Shown here piece after piece: positions 24,888-33,227 of a stretch of 41,589 nucleotides of DNA. The translations under genes and the position numbers were made by a program. The stretch comes from Chitinispirillaceae bacterium (GTDB lineage Bacteria > Fibrobacterota > Chitinivibrionia > Chitinivibrionales > Chitinispirillaceae): positions 1 through 41,589 of the forward strand of contig JAFGDP010000041.1 of assembly GCA_016932075.1 (NCBI GenBank), written 5' to 3'. The notes under the pieces were generated by a model. It ran no database searches, was not told the origin of the DNA, and saw only the letters and a list, made by a program, of their open reading frames with translations. The number at the start of each line of letters is the position of its first letter. Position 1 is the stretch's first letter.

Positions 24888-27338
24888 ATGTTTCAAAAAG
24901 CCGTAACACTGTTTTTATGTGCCGCCTTGCTGGCTGCGGCAGAGGTGGTCAAGCAAGAGTATCTATTTGACGCCCCCGTTGTTAAGGATGGGATCGCTTA
25001 TTGCGACGGTTGCCGTCAGTCGACGTATGCTTTTGAGCCTTCCGTAGCGGTCCGGCCGTCGTATATCGCCCTGCCGATTGGCACAAAAGCCAAATCAATA
25101 ACCATTGAATACGGCGATTTCATCGAACTCCCCGGCACGTGGTATCTGCAGCCGGTCCTACTCGACTACAGCCGTAAAAGCAATCCGTATGACGGTGCTT
25201 CCGCAGACCAGCCCGAGGCGACGGCAGTGTATTCTCAGGACAGGTATTTCCCGGGTATCAATACTGCCGGACAGGTAAAGACATATGCCGGGACCGCTGC
25301 CGTTACGCAATACCTTTGCGGTACCCCTATTTGTGTCACTGTTCTGACGCCGGTGCAGTACAACCCGGTGCAGGGCACGCTCGCCTATTATGATAGAATA
25401 AATGTAACCCTGGAAACGGAACCGGTTGCCGATTCGGACGATGTCGCCGCCGCCGTTATCACCCCGTTCACAAAAAGCCGGATTTCCCGGATCGTGGATA
25501 ATAAAGAGCATGTCGGCAACCTGCCGCTCACGCCCCAGGCGAGCACGGACTACGAATACCTCATCATTTCGCGTCCGGATATTCTCAGCGTGTGGGACCC
25601 GTTTATTGAGTTTAACACCAGGCGCGGGATGCGGACCAAAATCGTAAGCGTGGCTTCGATTCCAACCGGTTCCGGAGACCTGGCAACGCGCATCAGAACG
25701 TTCATCAAACAGGAGTATACGCAGAACAAGATTTTGTTCGTTCTCCTCGGCGGCGACGTACAGACCGGGACTAACAATATGCCGGCGCGGCTGCTGACTG
25801 CCGAATTTTACGACCACCACATAGCAACAGACCGGCACCAGATCCTGTCTCCTGCGGCGGACATGTATTTCGGCACCCTTGACGGCACGTGGGATAACAA
25901 TAATAACGGGACGTACGGGGAACCCGGCGAGGAAGACATGTTCTGGGAGGTTTTTGTGGCGCGGTTTTCCTGCCGTACCGCTGCGGACGCACAGAACCTG
26001 ATCAGCAAGACCATCAACTATTCCGAAACGCCGGTAAGGGCGAGCGTAACAAGCTTTCTGGGAGCTGGCGAATGGCTCTGGGAAAACAACGGCGTTGATA
26101 TCTGGGGAAAAATGTCGGTCGAGCAGTATATCGGCATTAAAGACGCCAACAGTTACACCACGTACGGCATCAACAGCACTGCCAATGATTTCACCATAGC
26201 GGGACTGTATGACCAGGATTTGGGCAGGGCGAATGCCTGGAGTGCTACGGATCTGCGGACAAAAGTCGGCCAGAACAAACCCGCCATCATCGCCCATGAC
26301 GGCCACGGCAACCCTTCTACTGCATTCGGAATTTCCCAGTCTAATATCACAACGGTTTTCAGTACCTGCAACGGCACCACCGCGAATTACTTTTTAGGCA
26401 TTACAGGCGCCTGCTCTCCTGGACAATTCCATACGACCAACGTCTGTTTTTCCGAGTTCCTGGTCAATACTTCTACTGCCGCCATCGGAATAGTATCGAG
26501 CTGCCTGTTCGGTTATGGTGATGACGATGGCAACAACAGCCCGACCGGACGTCCGTACCGGTTCCTGTTCGACGCGCTGTTCAATCCTGCCAAGCGCGTC
26601 CATTTTCAGGGACCGATGCACGACATGGGCAAGGAAGCCAATGCCGATATCGTGGTTGATCCGCAGGCGCTCAGCAAGGGACCGTATTACGGAATCATAC
26701 GGTATTGCTGCTACAATACCAACCTGTTCGGTGATCCCGCGCTGTCGGTATGGACCAAAACGCCTATGGACGTCACCGCGTCAACATTTCCCTGCACGGC
26801 GGATAAAAACGCGTTTACCATGCGGACGCCGCCAAACACCATGGTTGCGCTGGCAAATCCCGCCACCGGCGATATCTTCGCAACCCAACTTACCGGATAT
26901 ACTTCCGGTGCAAACAACAGCTTCAAACCGGACGACAGCGTTTGCGTGATTTCCAGCGACGATTATAAAGCCTTTGCGGCGTCAAACACCCAGATGAAAG
27001 TTATCGTCAAGGCGCACAACTACATTGCCGGTTCATTCAACGTAAGCCTGGCCACCGGTGCCCTCACCGCGCCGGCCTATGGAGCGGACGGGTATTCGGT
27101 GAAGAGGACCCCGGACCATACGTTTATCAACCTCAATCTTGCGACTGCAACCGATCTCACGGTGGGCATTTTCAACCTGAAAGGCGAGTGTCTGCAGACG
27201 CTGCGCAGCGGCAAAGCGTTACCAGGCTCCCACCAAGTCAAAATCAGCAACAACCGGTTTGCCAGAGGAATGTATTACTGCAGGATTGTCGCGGGCACGG
27301 CACAACGGTTTGTCCAGCCCATTATGCTGGGGAACTGA
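24888..27338 (+). CDS. Gingipain-type (C25) cysteine protease with sorting domain
   Basis: 816 residues. A signal peptide (1-18) and a propeptide-like domain (about 20-215) come first. The C25 caspase-like domain (220-620) has YEYLIISRPDILSVWDPFIE, ILFVLLGGD, the catalytic His473 in AHDGHGN and the catalytic Cys509 in GITGACSPGQFH. An Ig-like module follows (about 630-725), and the C terminus is a type-IX-like sorting domain (TVGIFNLKGECLQTLRSG; ARGMYYCRIV). A second domain-like segment with CCYNTNLFGDPALSVW closes the catalytic part, as in gingipains. The ribosome site is GGAGAGGAG. It is likely exported and cell-surface attached. Confidence 0.93.
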   Translation: MFQKAVTLFLCAALLAAAEVVKQEYLFDAPVVKDGIAYCDGCRQSTYAFEPSVAVRPSYIALPIGTKAKSITIEYGDFIELPGTWYLQPVLLDYSRKSNPYDGASADQPEATAVYSQDRYFPGINTAGQVKTYAGTAAVTQYLCGTPICVTVLTPVQYNPVQGTLAYYDRINVTLETEPVADSDDVAAAVITPFTKSRISRIVDNKEHVGNLPLTPQASTDYEYLIISRPDILSVWDPFIEFNTRRGMRTKIVSVASIPTGSGDLATRIRTFIKQEYTQNKILFVLLGGDVQTGTNNMPARLLTAEFYDHHIATDRHQILSPAADMYFGTLDGTWDNNNNGTYGEPGEEDMFWEVFVARFSCRTAADAQNLISKTINYSETPVRASVTSFLGAGEWLWENNGVDIWGKMSVEQYIGIKDANSYTTYGINSTANDFTIAGLYDQDLGRANAWSATDLRTKVGQNKPAIIAHDGHGNPSTAFGISQSNITTVFSTCNGTTANYFLGITGACSPGQFHTTNVCFSEFLVNTSTAAIGIVSSCLFGYGDDDGNNSPTGRPYRFLFDALFNPAKRVHFQGPMHDMGKEANADIVVDPQALSKGPYYGIIRYCCYNTNLFGDPALSVWTKTPMDVTASTFPCTADKNAFTMRTPPNTMVALANPATGDIFATQLTGYTSGANNSFKPDDSVCVISSDDYKAFAASNTQMKVIVKAHNYIAGSFNVSLATGALTAPAYGADGYSVKRTPDHTFINLNLATATDLTVGIFNLKGECLQTLRSGKALPGSHQVKISNNRFARGMYYCRIVAGTAQRFVQPIMLGN

Positions 27339-27365
27339 CCGCCAGCGGCCGCTTATCTGTTTCAA

Positions 27366-27399
27366 GGGAAAGGGCCGGGAAACATTCCGGCCCTTTCCC
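27366..27399. terminator. Strong convergent terminator hairpin
   Basis: GGGAAAGGGCCGG (27366-27378) pairs perfectly with CCGGCCCTTTCCC (27387-27399) across an 8-base loop. It lies between the C25 protease gene (plus) and the barrel operon (minus) and can stop both. Confidence 0.88.
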
Positions 27400-27432
27400 C
27401 TTCCTGCTTTTAGAAACCGCTGCCCTGGGAAC

Positions 27433-28758
27433 TTAAAAGGTAATCCCGAGTCCAAGTCCGAAATAGCGGTATTGACCATAGCCGTTTGGTTTTCCATAGT
27501 TGGTAACACCGGCCTCACCTGACACGTCTACCAGGTCAAACAGCGTGACGACGCACTGTCCGTACCACGAATAGTTGTCTTCATTCGGCCAGTCATCCTT
27601 CATGACCGTATGTTCGTGGTTGCCGATAATGTCCTCAAAACCAGCTTCAACCGAAAGAAAATCCGTGATGCTGCAATTCGCAATAAGGGCCCATTCGGTG
27701 ACATGACTGTTGTACAGCCGCGGGCCGCCCGCGCTGTCTGCGGCCAGGCTGTCGTGCTTCGGGTAATAATATGCCGCGTATTTGTAAAAACTGTGCCGCC
27801 ACATGGTGTGCGGGGTCCCGATTTTCACGCCGTAGGGACCGAGGTTCCTGCCTGAGAATCCGGAGAACGTCGTGGTAAATTTCCAGGCCTTCAGCGCCAC
27901 CTCCCCACCCATAAGGTAGCTTTGAATGCTTATCAGTGAAGAATCCCTGCTCGCCTGCTGGTTGATGTCGGAAAAGCTGAACGCCTGATAGGATTGATAT
28001 CCTCCAACACCCAGAACCCTCAGCCCGAACAATCCGGAAAACGACGAGGTATACGCTGCGCTCGCCTCGCATTTCGGCAGCACGGCCTCGCTCGTGTAGC
28101 GGCCATGAAGTCCGTACCTGACGAGCGGCGTTGAGACCGTATCCACGCTGATTATTGCCAGTTTTGCCGAAAGCTTCTGCTCCGCTGCAAAAAACGATGC
28201 CTGTATCATAGGACGGAAGCCGGTATACAGGCAGCCGATGTTTCCGTATCCGATCATTGGATTCAGGAGCCGGTTGCTGGCGGTGAAATTCGCCGGGGTA
28301 AAATCGTTTCCCGCCAGAAGCCGTATATTCTTGTTCGCGTTCCATTCGACATACCACTTCCGCGCCTCGAAAAACAGGCCCGCGCTTTTGTACAATGTGC
28401 GTTTCGTCTCCGATCCGGTCAGGTAAGCGTCGTAGGCGTTTCTCCCGACACCGAGCTCCATGCAGGCATTAAAATCACCGCTTGTAAATGTTACGCCCAG
28501 ATAGCCGGTTGGAAACCAGTCGTTGAACGTGAGATTGATCGAATCGCTCACCCAGTTGGTGTCCCAGACTCCCAGGGAATCGTTCCATGACTGTTTGAGG
28601 AAATCCCTGGGTTGCGTGAAAAAAGTCTTGAGTGAAACATCCCCGTAATAACCGGTCGTTACCTCGCCGGGCGCGTTCTGGGACAGGACGGCGCCCAGCG
28701 TCAGGATAACGAAGACGTTTTTCATGGTCCTACTCATGAACGGCGTTGTTGTATTCAT
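27433..28758 (-). CDS. Outer-membrane beta-barrel, paralogue 3 of a tandem trio
   Basis: 441 residues, about 425 after the signal peptide, with alternating beta patterning. It shares with its two upstream neighbours the motifs NDWFPTGYLGVTF, GVGRNAYDA, KWYVEWN, AGNDFTPANF, GNIGCLYTGFRPM, AKLAIISVDT, GRNLGPYGVKIGTP and KHDS, and ends GLGLGITF with a C-terminal Phe, as in BAM-inserted barrels. It is closer to the middle paralogue than to the first. The start has GAGG 4-5 bases upstream; 38 bases separate it from the gene before. I cannot place it in a named porin family. A likely role is diffusion or adhesion. Confidence 0.75.
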   Translation of the reverse strand: MNTTTPFMSRTMKNVFVILTLGAVLSQNAPGEVTTGYYGDVSLKTFFTQPRDFLKQSWNDSLGVWDTNWVSDSINLTFNDWFPTGYLGVTFTSGDFNACMELGVGRNAYDAYLTGSETKRTLYKSAGLFFEARKWYVEWNANKNIRLLAGNDFTPANFTASNRLLNPMIGYGNIGCLYTGFRPMIQASFFAAEQKLSAKLAIISVDTVSTPLVRYGLHGRYTSEAVLPKCEASAAYTSSFSGLFGLRVLGVGGYQSYQAFSFSDINQQASRDSSLISIQSYLMGGEVALKAWKFTTTFSGFSGRNLGPYGVKIGTPHTMWRHSFYKYAAYYYPKHDSLAADSAGGPRLYNSHVTEWALIANCSITDFLSVEAGFEDIIGNHEHTVMKDDWPNEDNYSWYGQCVVTLFDLVDVSGEAGVTNYGKPNGYGQYRYFGLGLGITF

Positions 28759-28796
28759 TGCTTCCTCTTTCGTTCGATTGCGTGCGCGAAGGGATT

Positions 28797-30089
28797 CTAA
28801 AATAACGCCCCGATCCCGAGGCCTCCATACGTATACTGGCCATATCCGCGGTATTTGCCATACCGCATTGAACCAGCCTCAACCATCACGTTCAGCTTTT
28901 CCCTGACGGTCAGCACGCACTGCCCGTAATACCCGTAATTTTCGCTGTTCAACCACTGTTCCTTTATTTCAGGATAGTGATGGCTGCCGATGATGTCCTC
29001 ATACCCGGCTTCAATCGAAAGAAATTCGAAGAGCTCGACATGTGCCGAGAAAGCCCATTCCGTGGCAAAGCTATTGTACAAGGTGGCTCCAGCCGGTCCG
29101 AGACTGTCGTGGATAGGAAAGTAATTTTTTGCGTACTGATACTCACTGAGCCGCCACCAGGTGGAGGGCGTGCCGGTTTTTACGCCATAGGGACCGAGGT
29201 TCTGGCCTGCAAACAGCGACGGGGTCACTGTCAGTCTCCCCATCTTCAATGAAACCTCTCCGCCAGCCAGGTAACTGTTGATCCGTACCTCTGAAGAGTC
29301 TTTGGAGGGAACGGTGTTTCTATCGGGATAAACGAAGTTGTTGTAGGTCTGGAATCCTCCGACCGCTTTTGCGAAAATCCCGACCGATTTTGAAAACGTG
29401 CCGTTGTACTCCACGCTCGCTTCCATTTTCGGCAGCACTGTTTCGTTGACGGTGATGTCGTTCTCAATGCTTGTCTTGTACAGATATATGGCGGCGGTAT
29501 CGACCTTTATGAGCGCCGCCTTGGCTGTTATTTTTTTGTCGCCGGTGAAAAACGATCCCTGAAACATGGGGCGGGAACCGATATACAGGCGACCCGTATT
29601 GCCGTACCCCACCAGCGGATTGATGAGCCGGTTGGCTGGGGTGAAATTGGCGGGCGTGTAGTCCCTGCCGGTCAAAATAGCGATGTTGCCGCTGGCATGC
29701 CATTCGGCATACCATTTCAGCGCCTCGAAAACAGTGTTGTACCGCTGAAGCACGTACCGTACCGAACCGTTGGTTTCTATTTCCGCATCGTAGGAGTTCC
29801 GTCCGACACGCAGTTCAATACAGGCGTTGAAAACGTCCTTGTTGAACGTGGCGCCGAAAATCCCGGAAGGAAACCAGTCGTTCATTTTCGGATGGATGGA
29901 ATCGCCGCCCCAGACCGTCCGTTCCTCCCACGTTACCGTATCAAGGACCGTTCCGAGTGAATCATAGTCAAACCGGTTTTGCTGGGTCCATAACGTCTTC
30001 AGGAAAAATTCGCCGTACATGGCAAACCGGTCTTCTGCGGCTCCCGCAATACAAAAGGTGATTATCAGTAACACAATTGCCTTTTTCAT
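28797..30089 (-). CDS. Outer-membrane beta-barrel, paralogue 2 of a tandem trio
   Basis: 430 residues. It begins MKKAIVLLIITFCIAGAA, a signal peptide. It then has NDWFPSGIFGATF, RVGRNSYDAEI, LKWYAEWHASGNIAILTGRD, YTPANFTPANRLINPL, GNTGRLYIGSRPM, KAALIKVDT, GQNLGPYGVKTGTPSTWW and PIHDS, and ends GLGIGALF. It is most like the third paralogue; the terminal Phe fits an outer-membrane barrel. The ribosome site AGGAGAGG lies just upstream. It is 27 bases downstream of the first gene of the trio, so they form an operon. Family not recognised. Confidence 0.75.
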   Translation of the reverse strand: MKKAIVLLIITFCIAGAAEDRFAMYGEFFLKTLWTQQNRFDYDSLGTVLDTVTWEERTVWGGDSIHPKMNDWFPSGIFGATFNKDVFNACIELRVGRNSYDAEIETNGSVRYVLQRYNTVFEALKWYAEWHASGNIAILTGRDYTPANFTPANRLINPLVGYGNTGRLYIGSRPMFQGSFFTGDKKITAKAALIKVDTAAIYLYKTSIENDITVNETVLPKMEASVEYNGTFSKSVGIFAKAVGGFQTYNNFVYPDRNTVPSKDSSEVRINSYLAGGEVSLKMGRLTVTPSLFAGQNLGPYGVKTGTPSTWWRLSEYQYAKNYFPIHDSLGPAGATLYNSFATEWAFSAHVELFEFLSIEAGYEDIIGSHHYPEIKEQWLNSENYGYYGQCVLTVREKLNVMVEAGSMRYGKYRGYGQYTYGGLGIGALF

Positions 30090-30116
30090 CGGCCTCTCCT
30101 GTATGGTTATTTTTCC

Positions 30117-31481
30117 CTATTTGTCGCTTTCTGCCTTGAATTCAATAAAGGTCGTCAGGCCCCAGTAGGTATATTTTCCGAATCCCCAGCGGGGTCCGTA
30201 ATCAAAAAATCCGATTTCGGGGATGAGCGTAAACATGTCGCGGATCGTATATCGTGCCTGGGCATACCATGCGTACGTGGGGCTCCATTCCGCGGTATAG
30301 GTCGAATCCTCATGGCCGCTCAGTTCTGAAAACAGGGGAACGTTCGGGAAAAAGCCGCCTACCGTTCCGGTGCCGCCTTCAAAAACCAGGTTGCGCGCGG
30401 GCTTGTATGACAGGATGGAAGCGACTTCCAGCAATTTACAGTTCAAAAACCTGTTTCTGCCGGTCGTCGGCTGAAAGTCATGAATCGGTATCAGGGTGAG
30501 CATGTATCTCGAATCGAACCAGCGGCCGAATGCATCGCCGATGTAGGCGCCGTATGTCCCGATATTCTGGCCCCAGAAAGCATCCAGGTTCAACTTGATC
30601 TCTCCCAGAGCCAGCTCCCCCAGCGTGAATCCCAGATCCGCGCCGATCAGATACGCGTCAACCGGAAATTTTTCCCACCCCGTGGGAAATAGCGCGCTGT
30701 TTTTATCATCGAGCGAGATCAGCGACTGGTAATACCGCTGGAACCCGCCGGCTACTTTCCCGGAAAAGCCTGATTTCCCGCCCTGACCGAAAACGGACCA
30801 TTTCAGGCTCCCTTCCAGTTTCGGTACGCGGACTTCGCTGTAATACAAGGCGGTGTCGCCGTTCACTCCTTCACTGGAGTGCTGGCGTATGCGAAGGTTC
30901 GTCGTATCGACCATGATCGCGGCGAATTCGGATTCCAGCCTTGCATCAAGAAAGCTCGCGGTCAGTTTCAACTGGGGCCGCCGCGACGTATACAAGCATC
31001 CGACATTGCCAAATGAGTTGCCGCCGTAAAAAGATTGTTCGCTGGGAAAGAAACAGGTGGGCGAAAAATCCTGCCCGGCAAGTATTCTCAGCGCATCATT
31101 GCGAAACAGCAGTTGCATATACCACTTTTTCAGGTAGGCGAAATCGCTGAACTTCTTGAAAAGGAATTGATCGCCGCTGCCGCCGATTTTACCCGCTGTG
31201 TAGTCATAGCCGTTCCGGCTCAGACCCATTTCTACAACGGCGTTGTACCAGCTTCCCTGCGCCGTGGCCCCCAGGGTGCCGCGGGCCAGGAAATCGGTGT
31301 ACATGGTCGGATAGGGATCCGCCCCGAAGTCGTTTTGATTTTTTATGGTATCATTCCACCACCGGTAGGTTTTCATGCCGTAAAATCCGGTGTAAATGCC
31401 ACCATACCAGTCCCATTGCACAGCGCTCGCGTGTATGGCAAGCATCCCAAGTACCCAGAGGGACAGATACAATTTCTTCAT
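30117..31481 (-). CDS. Outer-membrane beta-barrel, paralogue 1 of a tandem trio
   Basis: 454 residues; signal peptide MKKLYLSLWVLGMLAIHASA. It shares the trio's frame: ARGTLGATA, GLSRNGYDY, KKWYMQLLF, AGQDFSPTCF, GNVGCLYTSRRPQLKL, AAIMVDTTNL, GQNIGTYGAYIGDAFGRWFDS and PIHDF. It is the most divergent copy and ends EFKAESDK instead of a terminal Phe, so its insertion signal may differ. First gene of the operon, with AGGAGG upstream. The 268-base gap before it (31482-31749) probably holds the operon promoter and that of the divergent gene; I see no clear boxes. Confidence 0.72.
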   Translation of the reverse strand: MKKLYLSLWVLGMLAIHASAVQWDWYGGIYTGFYGMKTYRWWNDTIKNQNDFGADPYPTMYTDFLARGTLGATAQGSWYNAVVEMGLSRNGYDYTAGKIGGSGDQFLFKKFSDFAYLKKWYMQLLFRNDALRILAGQDFSPTCFFPSEQSFYGGNSFGNVGCLYTSRRPQLKLTASFLDARLESEFAAIMVDTTNLRIRQHSSEGVNGDTALYYSEVRVPKLEGSLKWSVFGQGGKSGFSGKVAGGFQRYYQSLISLDDKNSALFPTGWEKFPVDAYLIGADLGFTLGELALGEIKLNLDAFWGQNIGTYGAYIGDAFGRWFDSRYMLTLIPIHDFQPTTGRNRFLNCKLLEVASILSYKPARNLVFEGGTGTVGGFFPNVPLFSELSGHEDSTYTAEWSPTYAWYAQARYTIRDMFTLIPEIGFFDYGPRWGFGKYTYWGLTTFIEFKAESDK

Positions 31482-31749
31482 ATCTCCCTGCCTCCTTTGT
31501 AAAAAAAGGCGTAACGCAATTGAAGAAAATAAAATAGATCCTTTTACCTTCTGTTAGATATTTTTCTTGATTTCTCAAAGGCAGGGATGAAGAGCAGCGA
31601 TAAATCCTCAACCATCCCCTTTGATGGATGATTGCCCCGTTAGGAAGAGTCTTCCAACAATACATTACCCTTACCCGTTCTCCCATTTTGGAATTGCACT
31701 GCGCATGATATTTATATTTTGTATGCAGTAGCCAAATGAAAGAATACCC

Positions 31750-32265
31750 GTGTCGCTCTGTTTAAAACGTCTCATCCTGTGGTTTCTCTTTACCGGCATG
31801 TCAGTTTTCACCGGAATATCCGCGGACGTGATCCTGAAAACGGAGCCGTTCCCTGTTCTTGTACGCCTTGCCGGTTTCATCGGCATGATCCTGCTGCACT
31901 TCCCGCTCAAAAGGACCGGCAGACTGCTCGCCCGCAGGGGTGAAACCGTCGGGTGGGGATGCACGAGTCGTTTGATCACCACTGACATCTACGCATGCGT
32001 CAGGCATCCCCACCACGTGGGAATCGGTCTGTTCATGATCTGTCTCGGCCTGTGCATCGGGCATGTCTGGTCGCTCGTCATCATCTCGCTCGCGCAATGG
32101 GCATGGGTTTTTCTGTTCCTGTTTCTAGTGGAAGAAAAGGAGCTTGAAGAAAAATTTGGAGAAGAATACAAGGCGTATTGCCGCGCAGTGCCGATGCTGA
32201 TCCCGAAACCCGCCTGCATGGTCAGGGTTTTTTCCACGCCGCTCAGCCGTGCGCTTCCGCAATAA
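31750..32265 (+). CDS. Isoprenylcysteine-methyltransferase-like membrane protein
   Basis: 171 residues of the ICMT/PEMT-like fold. It has membrane spans at about 6-28, 36-52 and 88-125. The conserved TDIYACVRHPHHVGIGL and VEEKELEEKFGEEYKAYCRA correspond to the S-adenosylmethionine-binding RHP and the EExxL..xFGxxY signature of bacterial isoprenylcysteine carboxyl methyltransferase relatives. It probably methylates a lipid or small hydrophobic substrate; the substrate is unknown. The start is unclear: the frame opens at GTG 31750, which precedes the first span; the next in-frame ATG (31798) would cut it. Confidence 0.72.
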   Translation: MSLCLKRLILWFLFTGMSVFTGISADVILKTEPFPVLVRLAGFIGMILLHFPLKRTGRLLARRGETVGWGCTSRLITTDIYACVRHPHHVGIGLFMICLGLCIGHVWSLVIISLAQWAWVFLFLFLVEEKELEEKFGEEYKAYCRAVPMLIPKPACMVRVFSTPLSRALPQ

Positions 32266-32301
32266 AGTGTCCTTCCATTCAACGACCGGAGCCACGATGC
32301 C

Positions 32302-33057
32302 ATGAATACCACCCCTTCCACCGAAGAAAAGCTTAAAGCGGTTATCTCAAGCGCCCGGGCCATCATGAGCAAAAAAACGTTTGCTGAATCAGCGCGCGCC
32401 ATTTTTGACCAGTGCCGTAATGTCACCGGCGCCGCGTCAGGCTATGTCGCGCTGTTGAGCGAGGACGGCCAGGAAAACGAGGTCCTGTTCCTCGAAGCTG
32501 GCGGCATGTCCTGTTCCGTGGACCCTGAACTTCCCATGCCGATCCGTGGACTGCGCGCCACCGCCTATGAGACACACAGAGCGGTTTATGAAAACGATTT
32601 CATGAACAGCCAATGGATCCAGTTCATGCCGGAAGGTCACGTGGTAATGAAAAATGTGCTGTTCGCGCCGCTCAATATCGAGGGAACCACCGTCGGGATC
32701 ATGGGTCTGGCAAACAAGCCCGCCGATTTTACCGATGCCGATGCCGCGATCGCATCCGTATTCGGGGAGCTGGCGGCCATTGCCCTGTCCAACAGCCGAT
32801 ACCTTGACCTTCTGAACGAAAAAACCGTCTCTCTGGAACGTGCGCTCTCCGAAGTCAGGACCCTGCGTGGGCTCCTGCCGATCTGCGCGCACTGCAAGAG
32901 CATACGCAGCGACGAAGGACTATGGACAAAAGTGGAATCCTATCTGTCACGTCATACCGATGTTGAATTCACCCACGGGCTCTGCCCTGATTGTCTCCGC
33001 GAGCTGTACCCGAACATTGCCGACGAGGTTATCGATGAATTGAAACGGGGAAAATGA
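32302..33057 (+). CDS. GAF-domain sensor with C-terminal CxxC/CxxC module
   Basis: 251 residues. A GAF domain (about 20-165) has ARAIFDQCRNVTGAASGYVA, LFAPLNIEGTTVGIMGLANK and FTDADAAIASVFGELAAIAL. A coiled stretch (165-190) leads to LLPICAHCKSIRSDEGLW, then VESYLSRH and FTHGLCPDCLRELYP, giving two CxxC pairs that could bind zinc. This tail is widespread at the end of PAS, GAF and receiver proteins, but its role is not known to me. There is no enzymatic output domain. The start has GGAG 8 bases upstream. It lies 170 bases before a hybrid histidine kinase on the same strand, so it may feed that kinase. Confidence 0.78.
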   Translation: MNTTPSTEEKLKAVISSARAIMSKKTFAESARAIFDQCRNVTGAASGYVALLSEDGQENEVLFLEAGGMSCSVDPELPMPIRGLRATAYETHRAVYENDFMNSQWIQFMPEGHVVMKNVLFAPLNIEGTTVGIMGLANKPADFTDADAAIASVFGELAAIALSNSRYLDLLNEKTVSLERALSEVRTLRGLLPICAHCKSIRSDEGLWTKVESYLSRHTDVEFTHGLCPDCLRELYPNIADEVIDELKRGK

Positions 33058-33074
33058 TACTATTGCGGATTGCA

Positions 33075-33093
33075 CCCTTCGGCAGGCTCAGGG
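33075..33093. repeat. CTTCGGCAGGCTCAGGG-type extragenic sequence
   Basis: CCCTTCGGCAGGCTCAGGG in the gap between the GAF gene and the kinase. It resembles the very common CCTTCGACAGGCTCAGG family of extragenic palindromes seen across bacteria. It is flanked by near-repeats of TTGCGGA. Nothing else is evident in the 170-base gap. Confidence 0.5.
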
Positions 33094-33227
33094 TAGGAAT
33101 TGCGGAATGAAAAACCTAAACCGCCATGCCTTGCAGGCACTACCTTTATCTTGCGTTTTGTCTTGATTTATACTACCATATTATCGTTGGCGTTATCACG
33201 ATAGAGTAAGGCACGGTACTCCTTATT

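Noticed and set aside
25158..26306. 382-codon minus-strand frame inside the C25 protease gene
   Set aside because: Antisense to a gene with signal peptide, catalytic motifs and sorting tail.
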